Shown: positions 52,332 to 62,761 of the stretch, piece by piece | Layout: each line of letters begins with the position of its first letter | How positions within the stretch are numbered: position 1 is the stretch's first letter | Assembly: GCF_003574395.1 (NCBI RefSeq) | Contig: NZ_QMJY01000018.1 | Location: forward strand, 58,665-122,664 | Source of the DNA: Tabrizicola thermarum | Lineage (GTDB): Bacteria > Pseudomonadota > Alphaproteobacteria > Rhodobacterales > Rhodobacteraceae | Direction: 5' to 3' | Length of the DNA: 64,000 nt | Position numbers and translations under genes: made by a program | The notes under the pieces: generated by a model | Database searches by the model: none | What the model was told of the DNA's origin: nothing | Seen by the model: only the letters and a program-made list of their open reading frames with translations

Positions 52332-55300
52332 TCACTCCAGTGCCTCGAACACCAGTTCCGGCAAGACCACCTCCCACGCGTCGCGGCGGAGCAGGTGGTG
52401 ATAGTCCTCATCCCCATCCTCGCGCCGCCAGGTCAGGACGGCGGCGACTTCGCCGCGCAGGAAGGTGGCGCCCTCGGGCGGGGCGAAGGCGCGGGAGAGG
52501 CGGGCAAGGGTCCGGCCCTGGGCGGTGTCGATCCGCCAGCGGTCGCCGTCGCGGATCAGCTGGACGGGGTCGCCGGGGCGGGCGGCGGCGATGGCGGCCA
52601 GCGCCGGATCCCCGTCCCGCAGACGCCCGGCAAAGGACAGGTCCACCAGCCGGGGATCGGGCGGCACATAGCGCAGGCGGGCGCGCGGCAGGGCGGCGGC
52701 GTCGGGGGTGACGCGGCGCGGCAGGATCGCATCGCCCGGGCGGACAAAGGCGTGGGGCCCGTCGGTCAGCACGGTCAGCGTGGACCGCGCCCGCGTCATG
52801 GCGACATAGAACAGGCGGCGCGGGGCGTCGGCATCCTCGCCGCGCGAGGGGCGATCCCAGCCGCCGTTCAGGATCACGACATGATCGAACTCCAGCCCCT
52901 TGGCGCGGTGGGCGGTCATGAGCAGCAGCCCCTGATGTTCGCCGCGCACGTCCCGCGCCCATTCGCCGAACCATTGCACGATGTCGGGCACCGGGGCGGC
53001 CTTTTCCACCAGTTCGCGCGCCAGGGTGCCGATGCCTTCGCCGATCAGGTCGGTCCAGCGGTTCCGGGGTTGGCCGTTCAGGATGGCGATCAGATCGGGG
53101 ATGCTCAAAAGCCGGGTGCGATCTGCCAGAAGGGCACGGACGAATCCCTGCATCTCGCGCATGCGCCACAGGGAGAGCGGCTTTTCGTTGGCCATGTCGA
53201 TGGGAATGCCCAGAGCCTCGGCATAGGCACGGACGGGTTCCAGCCGCCGCCAGTCGCGGGCGATCACGGCACAGCGCCGCCAGGTCCAATCGGGGTCCAG
53301 CCGGGACAGACGCAGCAGCTCGTCCAGAGCCGCCACCGCCTGCCCGGCCTCGCCGCCCGCATCCAGCAGGGTGACGCGCCCCTGCGCCACCGGGTCCAGC
53401 GCCGACCAGTCGCCCCCCGGCGCAGCCCTGGCGCGGGCGCGGTTCACGGTGATGTCGTGTCCAGCCTTCATGCGCTGGGCGGCCGGGGCGATGACGGCAT
53501 TGGCCGCCGCGATGATATGCGCGGTCGAGCGGTAGTTTTCGGTCAGCCAGACCGGCTTGGCGGCATAGTCGGTCTCGAAGCGCCGGATGAACTCGATACT
53601 TGCCCCGGCGAAGGCGTAGATGTTCTGGTCGTCATCGCCCACGGCAAAGAGGCTGATGCGCAGGTCATCCTCAAGCGACCGCCCCGCCACCGCGCCGATC
53701 AGGGCATATTCCTCGGGGCCGATGTCCTGATATTCGTCCACGAGAAGCCAGCGATAGCCCTGGATCAGGGTGTCGCGCAGCGCCTCTGCCTCGGCCCTGG
53801 TCAGACCATCCCCGCGCAGCAGGGCTACGGCTTGCAGGACGATGCCGTCAAAGTCACGCGGCCCCTCGTGATCGCCTGCAAAGCTCGCCCCCATCAGCCG
53901 CATCGCCAGCGCGTGGCATGTGGACACCGTCACCCCCGCAGCGTCATCCCCGATCAGGCGGCGCAGGCGTTCCCGGATCTCGGCCGCGGCATGTCGGTTG
54001 TAGGTCAAGACCAGAATGCCGCGCGGGTCCTCGCGCTTCACGCGGATGAGGTAGGCGATGCGATGCACCAGCACCCGCGTCTTGCCCGACCCCGGCCCCG
54101 CCAGCACCAGCACATTGGTCTGTTCCCGGTCGTCGCGGACGATCTCGGCCTGCACCGGGTTGTCCAGCGCATCGACGATCGCGCGCCAGGACGTGCCGGT
54201 GGTCTGCCGCCGGATTTCCGCGCCGCGCCCCGGCAGCCAGCGGCGCAGGAAAGCGTCGCGGTCCAGCACGAAGTAATCCTCGGCCAGACGCCGGGCCTGA
54301 TCCATGTCCTCCAGCCCCTTTTCGGCATAGGCCGCCATCACATGGGTCTGGATCGTCGTCTCTGCATAATGCTCTTCCAGGGGCGCGAAGTGCTGGACGG
54401 TGAACGGCCCGCCCTTCGGGTTCAGATGCACGGTGATCGCCGGGCGGAACACCGTCAGCCCCCGGCCCAGGGTGGCGACCTGCTGTTCGTGCAGCCACAA
54501 GAGCGCGCGGTCCATCAGGCGGGTCATGTCGCGCGTCTCGGCCCTGAGCAGCGCGTCGCCGTTCAGCGCATCCAGCATCGCGCCAAGGGTGGTTTCGACC
54601 TGAATGTCCTTGCCGCGCGTGCCCTTGGCCACCTTGCCCGTCAGATGGGCCAGCAGCGCCTGCGCCCCCTGCCGCCGCAGGTCTGCCGTGCGGGCGACCA
54701 CGGGCCATGACCGCTCCAGCCGCACGAAGATCGTGGTCCGGCTGGCCTTGCGCAGGGTCAGGTTCCCCCGCCCGCCGTCCTGATCGCGGCCGTCCTGCGC
54801 CATGCCGCGCAGGATGCCCTCCACCAGATCGGGGCGCACCTGCGCATGTCCCTTGTCGCGCAGGGCCTGGCAGGTCTCGGTCAGGTTCAGGGGCTGCGCT
54901 TCGGCCCCTTCGGCATCCGGCACCGCCTCTTGCATCAGGGCGATCAGATCGGTCTCCATCCGCGCCGCCTGGTCCAGACGACGGGCCGAGGCATCCTCGA
55001 CGCCGAGATGGACATAGACCGTGATGCCCGTGTCGTTGCTGGCGATGCCCAGAGCCTCCAGATCGGCCAAAGCCCGGTGCAACTCGCGCCCCGACAGCCC
55101 GCAGGCCCCGGTCAGATCGTCGGTCGAAACCCCGGCATCGGGGGCTGCATTCATCACATGGCGCACAAGGTCGATCAGCTGCGTGCGCCTGACCCCGGTG
55201 ATCCGCGCCTTTTCCAGGATGGCTGCTGCCTCAGCCACCGACCGGATGCGCAGCGACGAGGGGAACACCTGTACGCGGTTCTCCTCGCGGGCCAGCAGCG

Positions 55301-57410
55301 TCGCCTCTTCCAGCCAGGCCACGGCGGTCTTCACGCGGGTGTCGTCGGTGGCCTTGTCGCGCTCGAATTCCTGATCCTTCTCCTCGCGCACGATCTCGCC
55401 CGGGGTGGCCACCACCTCGCCCGACCTGTGCCGGTCCAGCCGCCGCAGCGCCTTGAGGATCGCGCCGATCTCGTGCCGTGCCAGACGCGACCGCGCCGAC
55501 AGCGAGAATTGCCGCTCCACATCCTCGGGGCTGAACAGCAGCACGCAACTGGCGGGCGCGCGATCCCGCCCGGCGCGGCCCGCCTCTTGCAGGTAATTCT
55601 CCAGCGACCCCGGAATGTCACCATGCACGACCAGCCGGATATCGGGCTTGTCGATGCCCATGCCGAACGCATTCGTCGCCGCGATCACCCGCAACTGCCC
55701 GGTGCGGAACGCCTCTTGCACCTCGCGCTTATCTTCCGGGCTGCGTCCTGCGTGGAAGAAATCCGCCGCCAGCCCCTGCGCCTTCAGGAACTCCGCCACC
55801 TTTTCCGTCGCCGTCCGGGTGGCGCAATAGACCACGGCCCCCGAGGCCCCTTCGGGCGGCAGATTGGCCTCGATCGTCGTCAGGATGTCGCTCAGCTTGG
55901 TCGCCTTCTGCGTGGCCAGCACGGCAAAGGACAGGTTGGTGCGCACCGCGCCCCCGTCCAGCAGCATCAGGTCCACCCCGAGCCGGGACTGGAAATGGTC
56001 ACGGATGTCGCGCACCACCTCGGGCTTGGCAGTTGCGGTCAGGCACAGCACCGGCGCCGGAGCATCGCCCGAGACCTCTTTGACAAAGCGGCTGACATAA
56101 CGGTAGTCGGGCCGGAAATCATGGCCCCATTTGCTGATGCAATGCGCCTCGTCCAGCACCCAGAGCCCGACCTCGCGCTGTTGCAGGACGGCGCGGACCC
56201 CTGGCGAGCGCAACTGCTCGGGCGAGATCAGCAGCATCGCCGCATCGCCCATCCGCACCTTTTCCAGCGCGTCATGCCGTTCGGGCAGCGACAGCATGCC
56301 GTTCACCGTGACAGCGCACGAAATCCCGGCCCGCGCCAGCCCCTGCACCTGATCGGCCATCAGCGCCACAAGGGGCGAGATCACCACCGTCAGCGCCCCG
56401 GTCTTGTCGAACCGCGACAGCGCCGGAATCTGGTAGCAGACCGATTTGCCGGTGCCGGTGGGCAGGATGCCGAGGACCGATCTGCCCGCCATCGTCTCGG
56501 CCACGATGCGCTCCTGCAAGGGGCGACCCATGTCATCGACGGGCTGCGGGCGGAAGGCGGGAAAGCCGAACCAGCGTTCCAACGCGGCCTTGGGGTCGTT
56601 CTTTTCCGCGCACCAGCCGCAGGCCGGATCGCCACAGTTCGTGTCGCGCAGATGTCGCACGATCCGCCCCGCCTGCGGAAACTGCATCCGCACCCAGGGC
56701 GGCATCACCGAATCCCCGCCCGCCACCGAAATCCACGACAGCGCATAGGCCATCGGCCAGCCATTGCGCGGATCGGACAGGCGGCCAAGGGTCTGGTCGA
56801 GACGATGGTTGCAGGCGCGACCGTCCAGCAGGCGACGGATGGCGGCATGGGCTGCGGCCTCACCCGGTGCCGGGCCGCGCAAGGACCGGAACAGCGCGTC
56901 GAACCCGGCCGAGGCCTCGCCTCGCGTTGTCAGATGGTGATAGGCCAGCAAGGCATCGGGTGCCTCCTCTCCCAACCGGGTAAACGCTGCGATCTGATCG
57001 GCCAGCACCTGAAGGGCCAACCGAGCATCCTGTTCGGGGTCGTTCACATGGCCGACCTGCAACCGCCCGTCGTGATAGTGTTTGACCAGATGGTGATAAG
57101 GGTTGCGCGGAAAGGCCAGGGGGTTCAGCCACAGCGTGTCGATCGCCGCCGCCCCCGGACCCGTCAGCCGCGCCCGGTTGGCCACCAGATGCGGCAGGTC
57201 ATGGCGCAGGATGTTGTGGCCCACCAGATGCGCCACCCCGTCGCACAGCGCCTCGAGCCGGTCCAGCGCAGGACCGATCGCAGCCCCCTTGTGAACGACA
57301 GCCCGCTCGCCCCGCACAGCCGCAAAGGCAAAAAGCCCTGCCGTCCTGGGATCGACCTCCAGATCGACCGAAACGCAGGCCGACAGGAAAGATGAGGCGT
57401 CACGGGTCAA
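52332..57410 (-). CDS. Exonuclease-like / RecQ helicase / UvrD-type helicase triple fusion
   Basis: 1692 residues. About 1-175: DEDD exonuclease-like domain (VSVDLEVD with D16 and E18, GHNILRHDLPHL, D128 in NDPEQDARL). Around 258-268 a possible zinc knuckle NCGDPACGWC. About 290-640: RecQ SF2 helicase with PTGTGKS (317-323), LDEAH (420-423) and QEAGRAGRD (608-616). About 640-1090: RecQ C-terminal-like and unassigned sequence. About 1095-1560: SF1 helicase with GPGSGKT (1105-1111), DEYQD (1225-1229), VGDDDQNIYAF, TAHRAKGLEF (1499-1508) and MTRAR. Both motors look intact. Start is uncertain (TTG at 57410, no ribosome-binding site). Role in repair or phage defence is inference. Confidence 0.9.
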   Translation of the reverse strand: MTRDASSFLSACVSVDLEVDPRTAGLFAFAAVRGERAVVHKGAAIGPALDRLEALCDGVAHLVGHNILRHDLPHLVANRARLTGPGAAAIDTLWLNPLAFPRNPYHHLVKHYHDGRLQVGHVNDPEQDARLALQVLADQIAAFTRLGEEAPDALLAYHHLTTRGEASAGFDALFRSLRGPAPGEAAAHAAIRRLLDGRACNHRLDQTLGRLSDPRNGWPMAYALSWISVAGGDSVMPPWVRMQFPQAGRIVRHLRDTNCGDPACGWCAEKNDPKAALERWFGFPAFRPQPVDDMGRPLQERIVAETMAGRSVLGILPTGTGKSVCYQIPALSRFDKTGALTVVISPLVALMADQVQGLARAGISCAVTVNGMLSLPERHDALEKVRMGDAAMLLISPEQLRSPGVRAVLQQREVGLWVLDEAHCISKWGHDFRPDYRYVSRFVKEVSGDAPAPVLCLTATAKPEVVRDIRDHFQSRLGVDLMLLDGGAVRTNLSFAVLATQKATKLSDILTTIEANLPPEGASGAVVYCATRTATEKVAEFLKAQGLAADFFHAGRSPEDKREVQEAFRTGQLRVIAATNAFGMGIDKPDIRLVVHGDIPGSLENYLQEAGRAGRDRAPASCVLLFSPEDVERQFSLSARSRLARHEIGAILKALRRLDRHRSGEVVATPGEIVREEKDQEFERDKATDDTRVKTAVAWLEEATLLAREENRVQVFPSSLRIRSVAEAAAILEKARITGVRRTQLIDLVRHVMNAAPDAGVSTDDLTGACGLSGRELHRALADLEALGIASNDTGITVYVHLGVEDASARRLDQAARMETDLIALMQEAVPDAEGAEAQPLNLTETCQALRDKGHAQVRPDLVEGILRGMAQDGRDQDGGRGNLTLRKASRTTIFVRLERSWPVVARTADLRRQGAQALLAHLTGKVAKGTRGKDIQVETTLGAMLDALNGDALLRAETRDMTRLMDRALLWLHEQQVATLGRGLTVFRPAITVHLNPKGGPFTVQHFAPLEEHYAETTIQTHVMAAYAEKGLEDMDQARRLAEDYFVLDRDAFLRRWLPGRGAEIRRQTTGTSWRAIVDALDNPVQAEIVRDDREQTNVLVLAGPGSGKTRVLVHRIAYLIRVKREDPRGILVLTYNRHAAAEIRERLRRLIGDDAAGVTVSTCHALAMRLMGASFAGDHEGPRDFDGIVLQAVALLRGDGLTRAEAEALRDTLIQGYRWLLVDEYQDIGPEEYALIGAVAGRSLEDDLRISLFAVGDDDQNIYAFAGASIEFIRRFETDYAAKPVWLTENYRSTAHIIAAANAVIAPAAQRMKAGHDITVNRARARAAPGGDWSALDPVAQGRVTLLDAGGEAGQAVAALDELLRLSRLDPDWTWRRCAVIARDWRRLEPVRAYAEALGIPIDMANEKPLSLWRMREMQGFVRALLADRTRLLSIPDLIAILNGQPRNRWTDLIGEGIGTLARELVEKAAPVPDIVQWFGEWARDVRGEHQGLLLMTAHRAKGLEFDHVVILNGGWDRPSRGEDADAPRRLFYVAMTRARSTLTVLTDGPHAFVRPGDAILPRRVTPDAAALPRARLRYVPPDPRLVDLSFAGRLRDGDPALAAIAAARPGDPVQLIRDGDRWRIDTAQGRTLARLSRAFAPPEGATFLRGEVAAVLTWRREDGDEDYHHLLRRDAWEVVLPELVFEALE

Positions 57411-57726
57411 GCATCAGGACCGGGCTTTGGAGGAGCAACTGCTTGTCAACGGATTGATAACCTTGCCTCTCCTGGATGCAAGACGCGGAATGTCCCTTCA
57501 CCTTCGGCGCGAACGCGGCGTTCTGCAATGCACTCTGCACGCCCAAAGACATTTCTCGGGATCGCGCCGGATCGACAGCGCAAGGCTGCGATCAGCGCAA
57601 GGGGCCGTCCGCGCGCGTCCCAGCCCGGGCGAACGCCGCCAGTGCAGGAAAAAACCGCGCAATGCCGCCACGGCGCATGGACAAGGAAAAGCGCGACACT
57701 CAGCTTGCTGATCTTGCTGATTCAAG
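57411..57726. other. 316 bp without a gene
   Basis: Between the helicase fusion and tRNA-Phe. A TTGACA element on the minus strand (57449-57444) could be the -35 box of the helicase promoter, but no good -10 follows. No repeat of the tRNA 3' end and no integrase remnant is visible. Confidence 0.5.
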
Positions 57727-57802
57727 TGGTGCCCAGAGCCGGAATCGAACCAGCGACACGCGGATTTTCAATCCGCTGCTCTACCAACTGAGCTATCTGG
57801 GC
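57727..57802 (-). tRNA. tRNA-Phe(GAA)
   Basis: 76-nt tRNA with encoded CCA: acceptor GCCCAGA/TCTGGGC, anticodon stem GCGGA/TCCGC around TTGAAAA (anticodon GAA), T arm GCTGG-TTCGATT-CCGGC, discriminator A. Lies 60 bases downstream of yacG in the same direction. Confidence 0.97.
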
Positions 57803-57862
57803 ACCGTTTGGTGGGCGGGTGATACTCAAGCACCGGGGGGCTGTCCAGAGGGAAAACGCCTC

Positions 57863-58039
57863 TCAATGCGCCTTTGGCGGGGTCTCGTCGGTTGGCAGCT
57901 CCTCGGCCTCGTCCGCGCTTTCGGCCGGGATGCGGTAGCTTTCGGTCAGCCAGCGGCCAAGGTCGATGTCGGCGCAGCGGCGCGAGCAGAACGGGCGGTA
58001 GGCGGGGACGGCGGGCTTGCCGCAGATCGGGCAGCTCAT
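57863..58039 (-). CDS. yacG: DNA gyrase inhibitor YacG
   Basis: 58-residue zinc protein that binds GyrB. Four cysteines as CPICG ... FCSRRC in [20 protein letters not shown] and RCADIDLGRWL, followed by an acidic tail. Its ATG overlaps the stop of the RNase gene (ATGA), so it depends on upstream translation. Confidence 0.93.
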   Translation of the reverse strand: MSCPICGKPAVPAYRPFCSRRCADIDLGRWLTESYRIPAESADEAEELPTDETPPKAH

Positions 58040-59085
58040 GGCAGGCCTTTCGGCAGAAGCTCGGCCAGGGGCAGGCGGTCGCGCTTGCGGGTCAGTTCGT
58101 AAAGGCCAAGCGTGGTCCAGCCGGCATGGTTGGTTTCGCCATCGGTCTTGAAGGCGGCCTTCAGCACCTGGTCGAGGATATGGCGGTCGCGCTTGGGCAT
58201 CGGCGCGAAGTCCACCACCACCTGGCCGCCCAGGCCGCGCAGGCGCAGCTGGCGCGGCAGGTCGCGGGCGGCGGCGATGTTCACCTTCAGCGCCGCAGCG
58301 GGCGAGGTGTCGGGGCCGGTGTTCACATCCACCGCCACCAGCGCGCGGGTCGGTTCGATCATCATGTGCGCGCCCGCCTCCAGCGCGACGCGGGGGGACA
58401 GCAGGGCCTCGACCGCCTCGATCACGCCGTGGCGTTCGAGACTTCCGGGATCGGTGTCGGCATCGTCCACCGCCGGGTCCAGCCAGTCGCGGAAGGCCAG
58501 ATCATGCGCCGAGGGGCCATCGACCAGAAGCTCCGGGTCCCCGGACAGATCGGCCAGCACCGCCTCGGCCAGGCTGCGCATCGCGGCGATGTCCTCGGTG
58601 ATCGCCTGATCCTCGGCTTCCTCGCAGCCCGAGCGCAGGATCAGGCCCAGCCTTTCGGACGCGCCAGACATGCCGGCCTCGGCCAGCGCCGAGAGGTCGG
58701 CGCGGCGGTCCTCGTCGCGGATGCGGCGGCTGATGTTCAGGCCGGGCGCGTCGGGGGTGATGATGGCAAAGCGCGACTTGAACAGAAGGCGCGTGGTCAC
58801 CGGCAGGGCCTTGCCGGGTTCGGCCGGCCCCGTGACCTGCACCAGAAGCCGCTGGCCGGGGGCCACACCGGAAATCTGCCGCAGGAAGCCCGAGCCGCCC
58901 GGCAGCCTGACGAAGATGCCGCCCTGGCCCTTGACCGGACGGTCGGCCACCGCGCGGCAGATGGCGCCGGGCAGCACCACGTCGCCCTCGGGGTCGATGG
59001 CCAGTTCCTCCAGCCGCCCGTCCACCAGCAGCGCGGCGGCCTGACGGCCGGCGATCTCGTCCAGAACCAGAAGCCGTCCCTTCAT
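58036..59085 (-). CDS. Ribonuclease E/G family protein (short form)
   Basis: 349 residues, shorter than E. coli RNase G (about 490). The catalytic Asp pair is in [14 protein letters not shown] and [20 protein letters not shown]. The N-terminal S1-like part is reduced and the zinc-link and C-terminal domains are missing. The start [20 protein letters not shown] at 59085 overlaps the maf stop (ATGA). Probably processes rRNA or mRNA 5' ends in the cytoplasm; a longer RNase E would be encoded elsewhere. Confidence 0.88.
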   Translation of the reverse strand: MKGRLLVLDEIAGRQAAALLVDGRLEELAIDPEGDVVLPGAICRAVADRPVKGQGGIFVRLPGGSGFLRQISGVAPGQRLLVQVTGPAEPGKALPVTTRLLFKSRFAIITPDAPGLNISRRIRDEDRRADLSALAEAGMSGASERLGLILRSGCEEAEDQAITEDIAAMRSLAEAVLADLSGDPELLVDGPSAHDLAFRDWLDPAVDDADTDPGSLERHGVIEAVEALLSPRVALEAGAHMMIEPTRALVAVDVNTGPDTSPAAALKVNIAAARDLPRQLRLRGLGGQVVVDFAPMPKRDRHILDQVLKAAFKTDGETNHAGWTTLGLYELTRKRDRLPLAELLPKGLP

Positions 59086-59657
59086 GCCTGCCTCCAGACC
59101 GGATAGCCCACCGCCGTCAGAAGGGCCGCCGTCTCGGCCACCGGCAGGCCCATGATGCCGGTGTAGCTGCCCGAAATCCACGGGATCAGCGCCCCCGCCA
59201 GCCCCTGGATGCCGTAGCCGCCCGCCTTGCCCTGCCATTCGCCGCTGGCGAGATAGGCGTTCAGTTCCGCGTCCGACAGCCGTTTCATCTTCACCACGCT
59301 GACGCTGTCGCGCACCAGCACCCGGTCCCCGCGCCGCACCGCGACCCCGGTGACGACCTGATGCCGCCGCCCGCCAAGAGCGGTCAGGAAGGCTGCGGCC
59401 TCTCCGGCATCCGCAGGCTTGCCCAGGATGCGGCGGCCAAGCGCGACGGTCGTGTCGGCGCAAAGCACCACGTCATCGGGACCAGACGGCACCGCCCGCG
59501 CCTTTTCCTCGGCCAGCCGCAGGCAATAGGGACGCGGCAGTTCGCCCTTGCGGGGGTCTTCGTCGATGTCGGGGGGCAGGATCAGATCGGGCACGATCCC
59601 CATCTGCGCCAGCAAGTCCTTGCGGCGCGGGCTGCCTGATCCGAGGATGAGGCGCAA
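59082..59657 (-). CDS. maf: Maf-family nucleoside triphosphate pyrophosphatase
   Basis: 191 residues with the Maf motif [19 protein letters not shown] at the N-terminus, EEKARAV, the catalytic-region Asp in [19 protein letters not shown], and [20 protein letters not shown]. Such enzymes hydrolyse non-canonical or UTP/dTTP nucleotides and affect septum formation. The start is TTG, one base after the infA stop, so it is translated by coupling from infA. Overlaps the RNase gene by four bases. Confidence 0.92.
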   Translation of the reverse strand: MRLILGSGSPRRKDLLAQMGIVPDLILPPDIDEDPRKGELPRPYCLRLAEEKARAVPSGPDDVVLCADTTVALGRRILGKPADAGEAAAFLTALGGRRHQVVTGVAVRRGDRVLVRDSVSVVKMKRLSDAELNAYLASGEWQGKAGGYGIQGLAGALIPWISGSYTGIMGLPVAETAALLTAVGYPVWRQA

Positions 59658-59658
59658 C

Positions 59659-59877
59659 TTACTTGAAGCGATAGTTGATGCGGCCCTTCGACAGGTCGTA
59701 GGGGGTCATCTCGACCTGCACCTTGTCGCCGGCCAGAACCCGGATGCGGTTCTTGCGCATCTTGCCTGCCATCACCGCGATCAGCTCATGGCCGTTCTCG
59801 AGTTCGACCCTGAATGTCGCGTTCGGCAGGAGTTCCTTCACGACACCGGGGAATTCGAGAATGTCTTCCTTGGCCAT
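59659..59877 (-). CDS. infA: Translation initiation factor IF-1
   Basis: 72 residues, the single S1-type OB fold of IF-1: [20 protein letters not shown], then [20 protein letters not shown] and [16 protein letters not shown]. The ATG follows a GGAGAGACC ribosome-binding site. First gene of the tight infA-maf-RNase-yacG unit that ends with tRNA-Phe. Confidence 0.97.
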   Translation of the reverse strand: MAKEDILEFPGVVKELLPNATFRVELENGHELIAVMAGKMRKNRIRVLAGDKVQVEMTPYDLSKGRINYRFK

Positions 59878-59957
59878 GGTCTCTCCATTGCAGATGGGCC
59901 CGCGGGGGATGTCCCGCAGGCGTCCGGTGCGCCATATGCCCCCGAAAGGGCCGGTTT

Positions 59958-62582
59958 TCAAGCGGATTCTTCCGGGCGGCCCGGACGCCCGCGCAGGCCG
60001 AGGCGGATCTGCTTCTCGATCTCGACGATGGCGAAGAACACCACGCCGATCCCGACGATCAGCAGGCCATGGCCGAACGGAACGGCCTCGGTGCCCAGGA
60101 TCGCCTGCAGGGGCGGCAGGTAGGTCACGGCGAACTGCGCCGCCGTCACCAGGATCACCACCGTCCAGACGACCTTCGTGCCCCGGACCGCCTTCCAGGT
60201 CAGCGAGGTGCCGTGCATGTTGCGGATGAAGAACAGGTTGAAGATCTCCAGCACGACGATCATGTTCATCGCCATCGTCTGCGCCATGGCCAGCGAATAG
60301 CCCTGATCGATGGCATAGTTGAAGAGGCCGAAGGTCGCCGCGACGAAGAGGCCCGCGATCAGGATCACCTGCCAGACCAGCCCGCCGGTCAGGATCGGCG
60401 CGTTGCGCGGGCGGGGCGGGCGCGACATGGTGCCGGCCTCGGTCGGCTCGAAGGCCAGCGCAAGGCCCAGGGTGACAGCCGTGATCAGGTTGATCCACAG
60501 GATCTGCACGGGCGTCACCGGCAAGGCCAGCCCCAGAAGCAGCGCCAGCACCACGACCGAGGCTTCGCCCGCATTGGTGGGCAGGGTCCAGCTGATCACC
60601 TTCCGCAGGTTGTCCCAGACCGTCCGCCCCTCGCGCACGGCCGCCGCGATGCTGGCGAAATTGTCGTCGGCCAGCACCAGATCGGCGGCTTCCTTCGCCG
60701 CTTCCGATCCCTTCAGCCCCATGGCGATGCCCGCATCGGCGCGCTTCAGCGCGGGCGCATCGTTCACGCCGTCGCCGGTCATCGCCACCGACAGACCGTT
60801 GGCCTGCAAGGCCGTGACCAGCCGCAGCTTGTGTTCGGGGCTGGTGCGGGCAAAGACATCGACGTCCATCACCTCCAGCGCCAGCTGCGCATCGTCCAGC
60901 TTGTCGAGATCCGCTCCGGTCAGCACGCGGCCCGGCCGCGCCAGCCCGATCTGAGCGGCGATGGCGGCGGCGGTTCCGGCATGGTCGCCGGTGATCATCT
61001 TGACCCGGATCCCGGCGCGGCGACATTCGGCCACCGCTTCGATGGCCTCGGCGCGCGGCGGGTCGATCAGGCCCAGAAGGCCGATGAACCTCAGCCCGCC
61101 CTCCAGCGCCTTCGCGTCGATGCGGTCGCTTGCCTGTTGCCGTTCGGCGAAGGCCAGCACGCGCAGGCCCTGACGGGCCATCGCCTCGGCCCGGTCGTGC
61201 CAGTGCGCATGGTCGATGTCGCCGCACATGCGCAGCACCCGTTCCGGCGCGCCCTTGACCAGGGTCAGCCCGTCGCCGGTCAGCACCGCCATATAGCGGT
61301 GGCGGCTGTCGAAAGGCACCGCGTCCAACCGCGTGGCGGGCGGCACCTCGCCCACCTTGCCGGAAAAGGCCAGCAAGGCCCCCTCCATCGGGTCGCCCTC
61401 GACGAACCATTGCCCGTCCCGTTCATGCAGGGCCGCGTCGTTGCACAGCGCCGCCGCCCGCGCCAGCCGCGACAGATCGCCTGCCGGGGTGATCTTGCCC
61501 CGGGGCTCATAGCCGTCGCCCGAGACGGTGAAGGCACCCTCCGGCGTCTCGGCGGCGGCCACGACCATCTCGTTGCGGGTCAGCGTGCCGGTCTTGTCGG
61601 TGCAGATGACCGAGACCGAGCCGATCGCCTCGATCGCGGGCAGGCGGCGCACGATGGCGTTGCGCCGCGCCATGGCCTGCACGCCGATGGCCAGCGTGAT
61701 CGTCATCACCGCAGGCAGGCCTTCGGGGATCGCGGCCACGGCGACGCCGATCACCGCCATGAATAGCTCGCCAAAGTCCTGATGGCCGACGAAATGGCCG
61801 TAGGCGAGCAGAAGCGCCGAGATCAGCAGGATCAGCAGCGACAGCCAGCGCGCGAAATGGTCCATCTGCCGGACCAGCGGCGTGGTCAGCTGTTCGACCC
61901 CGGCCAGAAGCCCGCCGATCCGGCCGATCTCGGTGCCCTGGCCCGTGGCCACGACCAGCCCCTTCGCGGTGCCCTGCGTGACCAGCGTCCCCGACCAAAG
62001 CATCGACCGCCGGTCCCCCAGGGCCGCAGCCGCCGCGACCGGCCCCGTGTCCTTCTCCACCGGCACGGATTCGCCGGTCAGGATCGCCTCTTGCGCCGCC
62101 AGCCCCCGCGCCTCGATCACCCGCAGGTCGGCCGGCACCTTGTCGCCCGCCTCCAGCAGCACGATGTCGCCCGGCACAAGATCGGCCCCCGGCAGGCTCA
62201 CCCGCTGCCCGTCGCGCAGGACGGCCGCCTTCGGCGCCAGCAGCGACCGGATCGCCCCCATCGCCGCCTCGGCCTTGCCCTCCTGGATGAAGCCGATCAC
62301 CGCATTGGCCAGCACGACCGCGAGGATCACCCCGGTATCGACCCAGTGCTGCAAGGCCGCCGTAACGACCGCTGCGGCCAGAAGCACATAGATCAGCACA
62401 TTGTCGAACTGCGCGAGGAAGCGAAGGACCGGCCCCCGCGATCTGGCTTCGGGCAGGCGGTTCGGCCCGTGCTCGGCCAGCCGCCGCGCCGCCTCGTCCC
62501 GGCTCAGTCCGCCTGGCCGGGCGTTCAGCCGCGTCAGGGCCTCGTCGATCGAAAGCGCGTGGAACGGGACGGGATCGGTCAT
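59958..62582 (-). CDS. P-type cation-transporting ATPase (P2-like)
   Basis: 874-residue inner-membrane pump. N-terminal cation-ATPase domain ([20 protein letters not shown]), actuator motif TGES (169-172), PEGLP in membrane segment 4 (286-290), phosphorylated Asp329 in [12 protein letters not shown], and [13 protein letters not shown]. About ten membrane segments. In the segment-6 region the sequence is [18 protein letters not shown], without the Asp used by SERCA for Ca2+, so the ion is uncertain (Ca2+, Na+/K+ or other). Stands alone between infA and the GNAT gene. Confidence 0.9.
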   Translation of the reverse strand: MTDPVPFHALSIDEALTRLNARPGGLSRDEAARRLAEHGPNRLPEARSRGPVLRFLAQFDNVLIYVLLAAAVVTAALQHWVDTGVILAVVLANAVIGFIQEGKAEAAMGAIRSLLAPKAAVLRDGQRVSLPGADLVPGDIVLLEAGDKVPADLRVIEARGLAAQEAILTGESVPVEKDTGPVAAAAALGDRRSMLWSGTLVTQGTAKGLVVATGQGTEIGRIGGLLAGVEQLTTPLVRQMDHFARWLSLLILLISALLLAYGHFVGHQDFGELFMAVIGVAVAAIPEGLPAVMTITLAIGVQAMARRNAIVRRLPAIEAIGSVSVICTDKTGTLTRNEMVVAAAETPEGAFTVSGDGYEPRGKITPAGDLSRLARAAALCNDAALHERDGQWFVEGDPMEGALLAFSGKVGEVPPATRLDAVPFDSRHRYMAVLTGDGLTLVKGAPERVLRMCGDIDHAHWHDRAEAMARQGLRVLAFAERQQASDRIDAKALEGGLRFIGLLGLIDPPRAEAIEAVAECRRAGIRVKMITGDHAGTAAAIAAQIGLARPGRVLTGADLDKLDDAQLALEVMDVDVFARTSPEHKLRLVTALQANGLSVAMTGDGVNDAPALKRADAGIAMGLKGSEAAKEAADLVLADDNFASIAAAVREGRTVWDNLRKVISWTLPTNAGEASVVVLALLLGLALPVTPVQILWINLITAVTLGLALAFEPTEAGTMSRPPRPRNAPILTGGLVWQVILIAGLFVAATFGLFNYAIDQGYSLAMAQTMAMNMIVVLEIFNLFFIRNMHGTSLTWKAVRGTKVVWTVVILVTAAQFAVTYLPPLQAILGTEAVPFGHGLLIVGIGVVFFAIVEIEKQIRLGLRGRPGRPEESA

Positions 62583-62733
62583 TTCCGGCCTCCTCGGGTC
62601 TGTCCGGACGGATCGTGACGGGGCTTGCGTCTGGCGTGGGCTCTCGCAGCGATCCGGCGGGTCGGATCGCCCCGAAGCCTAAAGGTATATGAATGCCCAC
62701 AGGCAACGCATTGATTTGGCGCAATTCGCCAGT

Positions 62734-62751
62734 CTGCCCACGCGTGGGCAG
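62734..62751. repeat. Perfect 18-bp palindrome CTGCCCACGCGTGGGCAG
   Basis: Intergenic, 10 bases past the GNAT stop. Same family as the dyads at 36187-36204 and 37279-37298. May act as a terminator or binding site. Confidence 0.5.
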
Positions 62752-62761
62752 AAGGTCCGGG

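Noticed and set aside
50445..57395. Very long plus-strand open frames (about 1421 and 849 codons) antisense to modBA and the helicase fusion
   Set aside because: They are rich in His, Gln, Arg and Pro without domain motifs, and lie opposite genes with complete catalytic motifs. This is the usual shadow of GC-rich coding sequence.
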